Assembly (NCBI GenBank): GCA_021789555.1 | Contig: JAJYJK010000016.1 | Location: 1 to 48,588, forward strand | Reading direction: 5' to 3' | Length of the DNA: 48,588 nt | Source of the DNA: Nitrospirota bacterium | Lineage (GTDB): Bacteria > Nitrospirota > Thermodesulfovibrionia > Thermodesulfovibrionales > JdFR-88 | Shown: piece after piece, positions 35,993 through 44,635 of the stretch | Layout: each line of letters starts with the position of its first letter | Position numbering within the stretch: the stretch's first letter is position 1 | The notes under the pieces: model-generated | Seen by the model: only the letters and a program-made list of their open reading frames with translations | Database searches by the model: none | What the model was told of the DNA's origin: nothing | Position numbers and translations under genes: made by a program

Positions 35993-37228
35993 TCATGGTC
36001 CCCCGCCTGACCCCGCCGGCAAGTTTTTATCCGATACATTTTTATCCGATACAGGGGTCCCCGGAAAACTTGTTTTCCGGGGCGGGGGCAATACGCCCGC
36101 CATCCATATGCCTTTCCTCATTATCACGCCCTTTTTGCCGCCGGCGATTGCCGTGAGCGTAGGGCGAAAAAAAACAAAGTCCTGGTGGAAAGGGGCCTTC
36201 ACACGGCCCCCAAACGTGTGGTTGTCGCCGAGCGCCACGTGGACCGTGCCGAGTATCTTCTCGGACTCCAGGATATTGTCCGGTCTTTTGGCCAGCTTGT
36301 TTGTGCCTATCCCAAGCTCCGCGATATTGGCGCACTCCGGGCACGCAGCCAGCCTGCCCCGCAGCTCCTCCGCAAAGGGCTCTTTCCCGAGCACTTCCGT
36401 CACAACGCCCCGGCTTACTAAAAGCGTCACCGGGGATTTCAGCTTTCTGGTGGGCGCCCATTCCAGGACGAGTCTGCCACTGGCCGTCCCCTCAAGCGGC
36501 GCGAGATAGACCTCACCGGCCGGCAGATTGCCCGCGGCCCCTGGTTTTCTGTAATCCCCGTTGTCCTGCCTCGCCCTCCTGCCGCCCTTCCTGAGCAGGA
36601 GTCTGGTGCCGTTGCCGGCGGTGATCTCAAGCCAGTCGGCCCCCCGGATTGCCCTTGCGACAGCGGAAGTGAGCCTTTTAAGCTCCCTGTAATCCACGCT
36701 CATCGGGCCGGAGAGCATCCCCGCGTCAAAAAGCGGCATGCTGGCATAGCGCGCACCCGCTCCGGTGAGGAGTTTTCTGAAGATGGTGTGCGTGGTGGAA
36801 TAATTGGAGAGGGCCATGACCGCATCGACCGCGTCTCTCTTGTGCCTCCTGATGATCCTGCCGGCCTCGCCGAGTCCCTCCGCGGAAACCCTTTTATTGA
36901 TTATCTCCTTTAAAAGCCCTTTCGAAGAGAGCGCGGCCACGCATCCCGCGCCGAAGGCGGCCGCCCAGAGGGTTTTTGGCGGCTCGACGGCGGGGGCCCC
37001 GGTCGCCGCGTACTGCCTGTAGATTATCTCCTTTGCAAGACCGCGCCCGGCCAGGGCCGCGGCGCGGCCTATCTCGAGCAGGCCGGCCCTCCTTTCAAGC
37101 TCCAAGGGCGGAAGCGGCCCTTCTTTTTTGGGTGAAACCTTGTCGGTGAAGACAAGCACCCGCTCGCGGCGCGTGACCCCGAGGTTCAGAAGGTATATAT
37201 TTTCCAGTGCCCCGATGTCCATTTGCAT
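35993..37228 (-). CDS. M29-family aminopeptidase with repeat-encoded C-terminal tail
   Basis: 411 residues. Metal and active-site segments of the M29 (AmpS/AmpT) family are seen in NLPAGEVYLAPLEGTASG, NIAELGIGTNKLA, ILESEKILGTVHVALGDNH and a final HQDFVFF. It should release N-terminal residues from peptides using a two-metal site; it shows an aminopeptidase II layout, though the N-terminal half is divergent. The native end is near IMRKGIW; beyond that ~35 residues, including VSDKN twice in tandem, come from a rearranged copy of the dispersed repeat. Start ATG 37228 or 37222. Confidence 0.8.
   Translation of the reverse strand: MQMDIGALENIYLLNLGVTRRERVLVFTDKVSPKKEGPLPPLELERRAGLLEIGRAAALAGRGLAKEIIYRQYAATGAPAVEPPKTLWAAAFGAGCVAALSSKGLLKEIINKRVSAEGLGEAGRIIRRHKRDAVDAVMALSNYSTTHTIFRKLLTGAGARYASMPLFDAGMLSGPMSVDYRELKRLTSAVARAIRGADWLEITAGNGTRLLLRKGGRRARQDNGDYRKPGAAGNLPAGEVYLAPLEGTASGRLVLEWAPTRKLKSPVTLLVSRGVVTEVLGKEPFAEELRGRLAACPECANIAELGIGTNKLAKRPDNILESEKILGTVHVALGDNHTFGGRVKAPFHQDFVFFRPTLTAIAGGKKGVIMRKGIWMAGVLPPPRKTSFPGTPVSDKNVSDKNLPAGSGGGP
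36003..36107. repeat. Dispersed repeat, rearranged copy C, inside the aminopeptidase ORF
   Basis: CGCCTGACCCCGCCGGCAAG and GGCAATACGCCCGCCATCCAT match the second half of copies A and B, but between them are two exact tandem 15-mers TTTTTATCCGATACA (36024-36053) and an 11-bp-arm hairpin CCCCGGAAAAC / GTTTTCCGGGG (36059-36082). Confidence 0.75.
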
Positions 37229-37249
37229 ATGGCTTTTTTTACTTATGTT

Positions 37250-38941
37250 TTATTTTAAACCTTCCGGGGCCCCTTTTGCATGTCTTGCATCTGATTTTTC
37301 CGGGGGCGGGGACGGCCAGAATTTTACCACGATATTATGCGGCCAAACGTAGATATATTTGTCCTCGAACTGTAAGACCTCCTCCGGCCTTCCGAAAAAC
37401 CGGGTTATGGTCTCCCGGGCCGAATAGAGCCTGTCAAAATCGGAGGACTGGCCGGATTTGGCCACTATCAGAAACGTGCGGCCTTCGTAACGGGACGGCT
37501 TGTACCAGTCCAGTTTCGCGTTCAGGACATAAAGTTTAAACTCATTTGATTTTGCCTTGTATGAAAGCGACCTCACCTTGACTGCGTCATTGGAAAACAG
37601 CGTAAGGACATCGGCGTTCCAGTAATCGGCGTACCCGTGGGAAAGCCCGTTTTGTTCGAGAAACCGCGATAATCTTATCCGGGCCTCATCCGGTTTATAG
37701 CCCGGTTTTTGCTGGAAACCCGTGCCGGCGCTATAGAGGGCGGACAAAAAGAAAAGCGCAAGAATGAGGGCCCGGCATTTCCATGGGAGGCGGCCCTCCC
37801 CGCCACCCCCGCCAACGCAAAGGGCGAAAAAAATGGAAACCGGGTAGAGCAGAGGCGCAAGGTATCTGGCCTGCTGCATATCCAGGACGACCTCCTGCTT
37901 GAATATGAAGGCAAGGCTCGCCAGGACCCAGACGCCGCAGAAAAACAGGAGGGCAAACCCCTTGCGGTCATCCTTCTCTTTCATGGTCAAAATGATTGCG
38001 CCGGCGGATACCGCAGCGAAGAGCAGGGCGTTTGAGGCCCGCAGCGCCGTCTCGTACCAGGGGAGGCCCTTTTCGAGCGCGTCCATGTTGAAAAGCCCGG
38101 CGCACAGCCGGCAATAATAGAGGAAATGTCCGGACACATCTTTCGCGTCCGTAAAACCAAAGGGGACGAGATGTCTTAAAAACGTGATATCGAGCGAGCC
38201 GGCCGCGGCATACAACAGCTTTACCGTCATCAACGCCGCCGCCACCGTGACAATCAGGGCGGCCTCCACGCCCCTGTCAAGCAGCCTGCTGCTCCTGAAG
38301 ACCCTCATGCCAAGATATGCGGCCGCCCCCGCGGCGACAAACAGCAGGGCATAGGGGTCGGAGAAAACGGCCAGCGATGTCGCCATGAAGACCACGGACA
38401 AAGGGAAAACGGCCCCCCTCCAGCCCCGTGCGCGCCCCTTCGCCCTGATCATCGAATCGACCGCGAGATATGCGGCAAGTGAAAAGATTATCGTCCCGAC
38501 GCGGGAGCCCTCGAAAGACCTCAGCGCAAACGAAGAAAAAAATGGCGAGGCCGCCAAAAAAAAACCGGCGCAATACAATGCCGTCCTCGCATCAAAAATC
38601 CGGTACGCGACACAGGACATCAGGATTATGCTCAATGCAAACAATATGAGGGCGCCGATTTTAAGGGTAAGCGCGCCCATGCCGAGGACGGGCCCGAGGG
38701 CCAGATATACAGGCAAGTCCGTAAACAAGAAGGAGTTCACGGCGAAATTCCAGAGACGCAGGGTAAAATTGTGGTCCTTGACAAGGTCGTAATAAACGAG
38801 CGCGGGCAGGCTGTTATCGCTGTTGATTGCCAGATGGAGGGCGGCCGACACCTTGCCCGCAGCGCTCAAAACGAGCACCGCAAAAAAGACAATATCAAAG
38901 GCCGAAAGGCGCTTGGTGGACCTTTTAAAATCTGCCTTCAA
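37250..38941 (-). CDS. Multi-spanning membrane protein, GT-C glycosyltransferase-like
   Basis: 563 residues from a TTG with AAGGG upstream. About ten to twelve hydrophobic helices fill residues 15-430 (for example IGALILFALSIILMSCVAYRI, CAGFFLAASPFFSSFALRS, VAAALMTVKLLYAAAG). A short N-terminal outer loop holds INSDNSLPALVYYDLVKDHN, with an acidic residue placed as in GT-C transferases; the soluble C-terminal part has WYKPSRYEGRTFLIVAKSG. Resembles lipid-linked-sugar glycosyltransferases without certain family match. Ends 21 bases before the aminopeptidase and is divergent from the IMPase gene. Confidence 0.6.
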   Translation of the reverse strand: MKADFKRSTKRLSAFDIVFFAVLVLSAAGKVSAALHLAINSDNSLPALVYYDLVKDHNFTLRLWNFAVNSFLFTDLPVYLALGPVLGMGALTLKIGALILFALSIILMSCVAYRIFDARTALYCAGFFLAASPFFSSFALRSFEGSRVGTIIFSLAAYLAVDSMIRAKGRARGWRGAVFPLSVVFMATSLAVFSDPYALLFVAAGAAAYLGMRVFRSSRLLDRGVEAALIVTVAAALMTVKLLYAAAGSLDITFLRHLVPFGFTDAKDVSGHFLYYCRLCAGLFNMDALEKGLPWYETALRASNALLFAAVSAGAIILTMKEKDDRKGFALLFFCGVWVLASLAFIFKQEVVLDMQQARYLAPLLYPVSIFFALCVGGGGGEGRLPWKCRALILALFFLSALYSAGTGFQQKPGYKPDEARIRLSRFLEQNGLSHGYADYWNADVLTLFSNDAVKVRSLSYKAKSNEFKLYVLNAKLDWYKPSRYEGRTFLIVAKSGQSSDFDRLYSARETITRFFGRPEEVLQFEDKYIYVWPHNIVVKFWPSPPPEKSDARHAKGAPEGLK

Positions 38942-39030
38942 GTTTCAGCCCTTTGAAAAAAGCGGAGCACCCCCCGGCTATTATACCCGGACGCCCGGCA
39001 AAAATCATGATGCCCCGCTTCTTTTCGTGT

Positions 39031-39059
39031 TGTGGCGGCCGCGGTATTTTCGTAAAATA
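39031..39059 (+). promoter_or_regulatory. Promoter with start at the IMPase ATG
   Basis: TTGTGG at 39031-39036, 17-base spacer, TAAAAT at 39054-39059. The predicted +1 is 39066, the A of the ATG; there is no Shine-Dalgarno sequence. Confidence 0.55.
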
Positions 39060-39065
39060 ATCTAG

Positions 39066-39869
39066 ATGAAAACCAAAGATATCAGGCGCATAGGCAGGCA
39101 AGTCTTTGAGAGGGTAAAGGACACCCGGGTGAAGGGGCAGCGCCCGCTTGAGCGGGGGGCGGGCGGGGACCGGATGTTCCCCGTCGACAGGCTCTCCGAG
39201 GAGATAATACTGGCGGGGCTCCGCGGCCTGGGGCAGCGGTTTCACATCGTAAGCGAAGAGGCCGGCCTCCTTGAAATGGAAGGGGAAGGGGAGGGCCTGG
39301 TTGTGGCCATAGACCCCGTGGACGGCAGCAAAAACGCGGTCGCCGGCATCCCCCTGTTTGGCGCCTCGATAGCCGTCTGCCGCGGCGGCGAGCTGGCAGC
39401 CGTGGAGATCGGCTATGTGATAAACCTCGTCACCGGCGATGAATTCTGGGCGGAGAAGGGACAAGGCGCATTTCAAAACGGGCGGCGGATACATTGCCAG
39501 CGCGGGGGGGAGCTGAAACTCGCCCTCTTCGAGGCCAGCACGCCCTCGACGCATCTGCGGCGGATACTGCCCCTGCTCGAAGGCGCAAACAAGACAAGAT
39601 GTCTTGGCTCCATCGCCCTGGACCTGGCGCTGCTGGCCTCGGGCGCGGCAAGCCTGCTTGTGAGCCCCGGGGCTTCCAGGAGTTTCGATTACGCCGCGGG
39701 CTTTCTGCTTGTGAAGGAGGCAGGCGGGCTCTTTACCGATATGGAAGGCAATGCCATCGATGGCGAAAAGATAGGGATGCAGAGGGGGGCGTCGCTGCTG
39801 GCCTCGGCCAATCCCGAAATCCACGGGACTGCCCTGAAGGCATTAGGCGGCGCGTACTGCAATGAATGA
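39066..39869 (+). CDS. Inositol-monophosphatase-family phosphatase
   Basis: 267 residues. Metal-binding motifs of the family: IVSEEAG (normally GEE), AIDPVDGSKNAVAGIPLFG (normally DPIDGT) and RSFDYAAGFLLVKEAGGLFTD. The sequence is nearer to the archaeal-type bifunctional FBPase/IMPases than to SuhB. It dephosphorylates a small sugar or inositol phosphate, not determinable here. The ATG appears leaderless. The next gene begins eight bases inside its end, tying it to lipid metabolism genes by position. Confidence 0.87.
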   Translation: MKTKDIRRIGRQVFERVKDTRVKGQRPLERGAGGDRMFPVDRLSEEIILAGLRGLGQRFHIVSEEAGLLEMEGEGEGLVVAIDPVDGSKNAVAGIPLFGASIAVCRGGELAAVEIGYVINLVTGDEFWAEKGQGAFQNGRRIHCQRGGELKLALFEASTPSTHLRRILPLLEGANKTRCLGSIALDLALLASGAASLLVSPGASRSFDYAAGFLLVKEAGGLFTDMEGNAIDGEKIGMQRGASLLASANPEIHGTALKALGGAYCNE

Positions 39870-42501
39870 AAACAAAAACCTGGCCCAGGGCTTTCTTCGG
39901 GCCGCAAGCAAATATAAGGCGAAGACCTTCTTTTACTACGAGACAAACGGCGTTGCCGAATCCCTCTCCTACGGAGAGTTCATAAAACGCGCGGAGGCGG
40001 TGGCGGGGCGGGTGCGGCCCAGGGTCTCGCCCGGCGCCAGGGTGGCGATACTGGCCACCTCATCCCTTGAGGACTCGGGCCTTTACTGGTGCCTTGCCTT
40101 CGTCGGCACGCTCCTTTCGGGCGCCGTCGCGGTGCCGCTTAACGAGGCCGCCCCGGAGGCCGAGCTGAAGGCCATTTTTGCGGACTGCCGGCCGGAGGCC
40201 GTTTTTGTAAACGGCCGGACAAGACATCTCTCCGGCCTCGCCCCTGGCGCAAAGACATTCGATCTGGACTCGCCCGAGTTTAAAGATATCACCTCACCCC
40301 CCCGCCCCGAAACTCCCGAAACGATAGAGGGCGGCCCGGGATTCCAACCGGGTGCCGGGGGGGGCCGGGGCGTCGATTACGGGTCTTCGGGCGGGCAGGA
40401 CACCGCCGTAATCCTCTACACCTCCGGCACCACCGGCATGCAGAAGGGGGTCATGCTCACGCACGGCAATCTGCTTTCGGACGTGGCGGGGGTGGCCGGG
40501 GCGAAGATAATCGACGAAAACGAGAACCTGCTTGCGGCCCTCCCCTATTATCACGCCTACCCGCTCATGGCCGGTCTTCTGGCGCCCTTTCTGATCGGGG
40601 CCAGCGTAACGCTTCTGCCCTCGATGAAGGAGCTTGCGCGCACCGTCAGAGAGCGCAATGTGACGGTCATCGTAGCGGTGCCCCAGATGCTTGAGCTTCT
40701 CCTGGGCACGCTCAAAAAGAAAATCCCGCCCTTCGCCGTTCCCCTAATTGCCTTATGCGGGCTCGTCAGGGAAAAAACCGGCATAAACCTTGGCCGTGCG
40801 GTCTTCAGCAAGGCGCACAGCGCCTTTGGCGGCAGTCTGCGGCTGCTGGCCTCCGGCGGCGCGAAGCTCGCCCCAAAAACCATGCGGGACCTTGAGGCCA
40901 TGGGCTTCACGGTCGTGGAGGGCTACGGCCTGACGGAGACCTCCCCGGTTGTCACCTTCAATCCGGTCAAAAAGAGAAAGCCGGGCTCTGCGGGAAAACC
41001 CATTCCGGCGGCCGAGGTGAAGATAGAGGCCCAAAGAAACCAGAAGGCCCAAAGAAACCAGAAGGAAGGAGAGGTGCTCGTCCGCGGCCCGATGCTGATG
41101 AAGGGATACTGGCAGAAGCCGGAGGAGACCGCGCGCGCGATTGAAAATGGATGGTTCCACACGGGCGACACCGGCTGGCTGGACAAGGAGGACTACCTCT
41201 ATATCACCGGGCGCAAAAAAGAGATCGTCGTGCTGTCCTCAGGCAAGAATATCTATCCCGAAGATGTGGAAAAACTCTACGGGGGAAGCCCGTTCATAAA
41301 GGAGATGGCCGTTTATGAGTCGGAGGGCGCGCTGAAGGGCGTTATCGTGCCCGATTTCGATTACGCCAGGCAACAGGGGATCTCGAACCTCAGGGAAGAG
41401 ATCAGATGGGAGCTTATGCGTCTGGGCCAGGACATCCCCACCTACATGCGCCTGAAAGGTTTCACGCTCACGCCAAACCCTCTGCCCAAGACGCCGCTTG
41501 GGAAGATAAAAAGATACAGGCTCGGGGAGCTTCTAACGGCGCCCGGAGGGCGGAAGGAGAGCGGCCCCGAGTTTTTGGACGGCTCGGGCAGGAAGGTCGC
41601 GCAGGCGCTCGCCGCGGCCATCGGGCGGCCTGTGCCAGTCTCAGCCGGCGACAACCTGGAGCTCGACCTCGGGCTGGATTCCCTGAAGAGGATTCAGCTT
41701 TTAAGCGCGCTCGAAGAGGAGTTCGGGCTGACTGAGGAAAGTCATCTCACCCTTCCCGAGGATTTCCTGATCGATGTCCAGAGCGCAGGCGAGCTTCTGG
41801 AAAAGATGAAGCGTCTCACAGGGGTGCAAGCCCCGGCCCCGCTTATTGAGACGGGGCCGGAGGCGGTAAGCGAGGGTAAAATCTCGTTCAGCCTGCCGGA
41901 GAGGGCGGCCAGCATGTGTTTGCTCCTCAAGATAAAGCTCCTTGTAAAAATACTCTTCAGGGCGAAAAGAAGCGGGGCGGAGCACATCCCGCCTCCTCCC
42001 TTCATCCTTGCCCCGAACCATTCGAGCCTTCTGGACGGATTTCTCATCGCGGCCCTTCTGCCACGCCCGGCGGTAAGGTCCATATTCTTTCTGGGATGGG
42101 AAAAATATTTCAGGGGGCCCGTTTCCCGCGCTTTGAAAATCCTCCATGTCATACCGATAAACCGGGAGCTGCTGCTTGGCAGCGCCCTCAGGAAGGGGGC
42201 GGAGGCGCTTAAGGAAGGCTACGCGCTATGCGTCTTCCCGGAGGGGGGCAGGTCATTGGACGGCAAGCTGATGGAGCTTAAGCCGGGGATTGCGGCGATG
42301 GCCGCCCGCGCCAAAGTCCCCATTGTGCCGGCCTGGATAGAGGGGGCGGCGAGGGCGCTGCCGCGCGGGGCGAAGATGATACGCCCGGTGGGTATTGAAG
42401 TGAGGTTCGGAAGGCCCCTTTATCCCGCGGATTTCGCCACTGAAGAGATGCTGCTTTCCGCCCTGGCCCAGGCCCTTAGGGAGCTTTCATCCAGGGGGTG
42501 A
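39862..42501 (+). CDS. Fusion of acyl-CoA/acyl-ACP ligase, acyl carrier protein and PlsC acyltransferase
   Basis: 879 residues. AMP-binding ligase (about 1-560): YTSGTTGMQKGVMLTHGN, VVEGYGLTETSPVV, GWFHTGDTGWLD, ITGRKKEIVVLSSGKNIYPED. Carrier domain (about 575-655) with LELDLGLDSLKR, Ser607 for phosphopantetheine. PlsC (about 690-879) with NHSSLLD (His720, Asp725) and FPEGGRS (Glu794). It should activate a fatty acid, hold it on the carrier and pass it to a lysophospholipid or glycerol phosphate, as E. coli Aas does with the opposite order and no carrier. An 18-base in-frame tandem repeat encodes AQRNQK twice near residue 395. Confidence 0.9.
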   Translation: MNENKNLAQGFLRAASKYKAKTFFYYETNGVAESLSYGEFIKRAEAVAGRVRPRVSPGARVAILATSSLEDSGLYWCLAFVGTLLSGAVAVPLNEAAPEAELKAIFADCRPEAVFVNGRTRHLSGLAPGAKTFDLDSPEFKDITSPPRPETPETIEGGPGFQPGAGGGRGVDYGSSGGQDTAVILYTSGTTGMQKGVMLTHGNLLSDVAGVAGAKIIDENENLLAALPYYHAYPLMAGLLAPFLIGASVTLLPSMKELARTVRERNVTVIVAVPQMLELLLGTLKKKIPPFAVPLIALCGLVREKTGINLGRAVFSKAHSAFGGSLRLLASGGAKLAPKTMRDLEAMGFTVVEGYGLTETSPVVTFNPVKKRKPGSAGKPIPAAEVKIEAQRNQKAQRNQKEGEVLVRGPMLMKGYWQKPEETARAIENGWFHTGDTGWLDKEDYLYITGRKKEIVVLSSGKNIYPEDVEKLYGGSPFIKEMAVYESEGALKGVIVPDFDYARQQGISNLREEIRWELMRLGQDIPTYMRLKGFTLTPNPLPKTPLGKIKRYRLGELLTAPGGRKESGPEFLDGSGRKVAQALAAAIGRPVPVSAGDNLELDLGLDSLKRIQLLSALEEEFGLTEESHLTLPEDFLIDVQSAGELLEKMKRLTGVQAPAPLIETGPEAVSEGKISFSLPERAASMCLLLKIKLLVKILFRAKRSGAEHIPPPPFILAPNHSSLLDGFLIAALLPRPAVRSIFFLGWEKYFRGPVSRALKILHVIPINRELLLGSALRKGAEALKEGYALCVFPEGGRSLDGKLMELKPGIAAMAARAKVPIVPAWIEGAARALPRGAKMIRPVGIEVRFGRPLYPADFATEEMLLSALAQALRELSSRG

Positions 42502-42528
42502 TTAGGGAATTGCAAATTTTTAAAGTTA

Positions 42529-42566
42529 AACCCTCTCCCTGTCAGGGAGAGGGTTGGGAGAGGGTG
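42529..42566. repeat. REP-like palindrome, copy 6
   Basis: Perfect 13-bp arms AACCCTCTCCCTG / CAGGGAGAGGGTT with a one-base loop, then GGGAGAGGGTG. Lies between the convergent fusion enzyme and kinase genes and may also end transcripts. Confidence 0.8.
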
Positions 42567-42573
42567 ACTTTCT

Positions 42574-43938
42574 TTACCGCTCGACTTGCGCCCTGGACGG
42601 CAGGGAGACCCTGAAGACCGAGCCTTCCCCAGGCGCGCTCTTCACGCTTATATTGCCGCCCATGATCTCGACGAGCTGCCTGGCTATGGCAAGCCCGAGC
42701 CCGAACCCCTTCGAATCCTTGCCCTTGTAAAACCTGTCGAAGATGCGATCGAGATCGTCCGGGGACATCCCTTCGCCCGTATCTTCCACCTCCACGTAAA
42801 ACATGGCCCCTTCCCTCCCGTAGCGCAGCGCCACGCCGCCCTGCCGGGTGTGGTTTCTCGCGTTTACCAAGAGGTTTCTGAGCACTTTTTCCAGTTTCTC
42901 GGGCTCGGTGAAGACGGCAAATTCCCGCTCCGGGGCAAGTTCGAGCGCAAGCCCCCTGTCCGTGAAAAGCGGCATCATGCCCAGTACGATGCCTTCGAGG
43001 AACTCCCGGAGGAGCACCTCCTCGGGCGGGTTTTTCTTGAAAAAACTGGCCTCGGCCTTGGTCAGGTCCTCTATGCCGCCGATAAGGCGCGTCAGCGAAT
43101 CGAGCTCCGCCCGGAGCGCTTCAAGCCCCTGGCGGTCGGCCTCTATGACGCCGTCGAGCATCGCTTCTATATTGGCCTTCATTATGGCAAGCGGGGTCCT
43201 CAGCTCGTGCGCCACGTTCGCGGTGAGCTGTTTTCTCAGGGAATCCTCCCTCTGAAGGGCCTCGGCCATGGCGTTAAAGGCGGCCTTGAGCCTGCCTATC
43301 TCATCCGGGCCCGTGCCGCCCAGCCGCACGGTGAGATTGCCCCTGGCCAGGGCCTCGGAGGCGTCCTTCAGCTCCCTGACCGGCCTCGATAAAAACTGGC
43401 TGAACACGACCGCAAGAAACAGCGCCCCTCCGCCGGCTATCGCAAAAGACAGGATTAAGAATTGGCGCCCCCTTTCCTTGAAGGCGCGCTCCTTCCTTCT
43501 GACCACGGAGTTTCCCGTCTGAATGTCCCTTACGGCAAGAAACCCTATCTGGCGGCCCATGCGGAAAAGAGGATAGCGCTCATAGGGGCCCTCGCCGGAG
43601 AGGCCCATTATCTGCATCTTCCTCTGCATCTCCTCGGAAAGACGGGAGACCACCTGGCTGGAGCTGGCTATCAGCCTGCCCGATTTGTCCTCCACCCGGC
43701 AGTCCAGCCGCAGCATCGCGGCCCATTGGAGGGAATCGTCGAGGGTCTTCATGTTCCAGCGGCCCTCATCATACCTGTAGCCGTTTTCGACCGAGTCCAG
43801 CAGCCAGTAGATATGGTCTTCCCTGGTGCCTTTCTCATAGGCCGCGAAGTCGCTCATGATCTTTTCGCCGAAAAAGAAGTTTGAAAAGAGGGCCAGCGCT
43901 ATGACGAGGAAAAAGGCAAAAAAAAGCTTACTCCTCAT
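42574..43938 (-). CDS. Two-component sensor histidine kinase (HAMP type)
   Basis: 454 residues. Membrane helix 1 (FFAFFLVIALALFSNFFF), periplasmic domain about 25-158, helix 2 (FLILSFAIAGGGALFLAVVF), HAMP (SRPVRELKDASEALARGNL), HisKA with NVAHELRTPL (His244), and HATPase with NLLVNARNH, EDTGEGMSPDDL, IFDRFYKGKDSKGFGLGL. Classic BaeS/EnvZ-like layout. Its start lies 11 bases inside the response regulator gene, so the two form one system. The signal is unknown; the periplasmic domain has a single Cys. Confidence 0.96.
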   Translation of the reverse strand: MRSKLFFAFFLVIALALFSNFFFGEKIMSDFAAYEKGTREDHIYWLLDSVENGYRYDEGRWNMKTLDDSLQWAAMLRLDCRVEDKSGRLIASSSQVVSRLSEEMQRKMQIMGLSGEGPYERYPLFRMGRQIGFLAVRDIQTGNSVVRRKERAFKERGRQFLILSFAIAGGGALFLAVVFSQFLSRPVRELKDASEALARGNLTVRLGGTGPDEIGRLKAAFNAMAEALQREDSLRKQLTANVAHELRTPLAIMKANIEAMLDGVIEADRQGLEALRAELDSLTRLIGGIEDLTKAEASFFKKNPPEEVLLREFLEGIVLGMMPLFTDRGLALELAPEREFAVFTEPEKLEKVLRNLLVNARNHTRQGGVALRYGREGAMFYVEVEDTGEGMSPDDLDRIFDRFYKGKDSKGFGLGLAIARQLVEIMGGNISVKSAPGEGSVFRVSLPSRAQVER

Positions 43939-44623
43939 CCTTTACGCCTATGAACTTGTAGCCCACTCCGTAGATGGTCTTTATGAAGATCGGGTTTTTG
44001 GGGTCGTCTTCTATCTTCTGGCGCAGGTTTTTGACGTGGGCGTCTATGGTGCGCTCGTAGCCCTCGAAATCGTATCCCTGCACCATATTCACAAGCTGGA
44101 GGCGCGACAGCACCCGGCCCGGCCTCTCGGAGAGGGAGACGAGTATGCCGAACTCCGAGGGGGTGAGCGTCAGCGGCTCGCCGTCCCTGATGACCTCGCG
44201 TTTAAGGACGTCTATCACCAGAGCGCCCCTGTTGAAAGACATCCTCGTGTAGGGTCTCTTGTGCCTCCGCAGCTGGGCCTTTATGCGCGCAAGGAGCTCC
44301 CCAGGGCTGAAAGGTTTGGTCACGTAATCGTCCGCGCCGAGGCTGAGGCCCTTTATTATGTCGTCCTCCCCGGTCTTCGCCGTGAGCATTATCACCGGGA
44401 TATCGGAGTTCTGCCTTATCATCGCGCAGAGGTCCTCCCCCTGGAGGCCGGGCAGCATGAGGTCCAGCACCACCAGGTCGGGGTTCTGCTTCAGGTGCCG
44501 CAGCGCCTCTTCGGCGGAGCCCGCCATGAGGGGCCTGAAACCCTCGCGCTCCAGGTAGAGCTTGACTATGTCGGAAATCTTTCTTTCGTCCTCGACCACG
44601 AGTATCGTCGACTTGCCGCTCAT
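43928..44623 (-). CDS. OmpR-family response regulator
   Basis: 231 residues. Receiver with acidic pair Glu11-Asp12-Glu13, phospho-acceptor Asp54 in VVLDLMLPGL, switch Thr in VIMLTAKTG and Lys in DDYVTKPFSPGELLARI; then an OmpR/PhoB winged helix with LTPSEFGILVSLSERPGRVLSR and ERTIDAHVKNLRQKIEDD, and VYGVGYKF-type end (IYGVGYKFIGVKDEE). It binds DNA when phosphorylated by the kinase encoded next. It follows the YkgJ protein by 12 bases, in a probable four-gene operon with the TGA-containing CXXC gene. Confidence 0.97.
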   Translation of the reverse strand: MSGKSTILVVEDERKISDIVKLYLEREGFRPLMAGSAEEALRHLKQNPDLVVLDLMLPGLQGEDLCAMIRQNSDIPVIMLTAKTGEDDIIKGLSLGADDYVTKPFSPGELLARIKAQLRRHKRPYTRMSFNRGALVIDVLKREVIRDGEPLTLTPSEFGILVSLSERPGRVLSRLQLVNMVQGYDFEGYERTIDAHVKNLRQKIEDDPKNPIFIKTIYGVGYKFIGVKDEE

Positions 44624-44635
44624 CGGGCAAAACCC

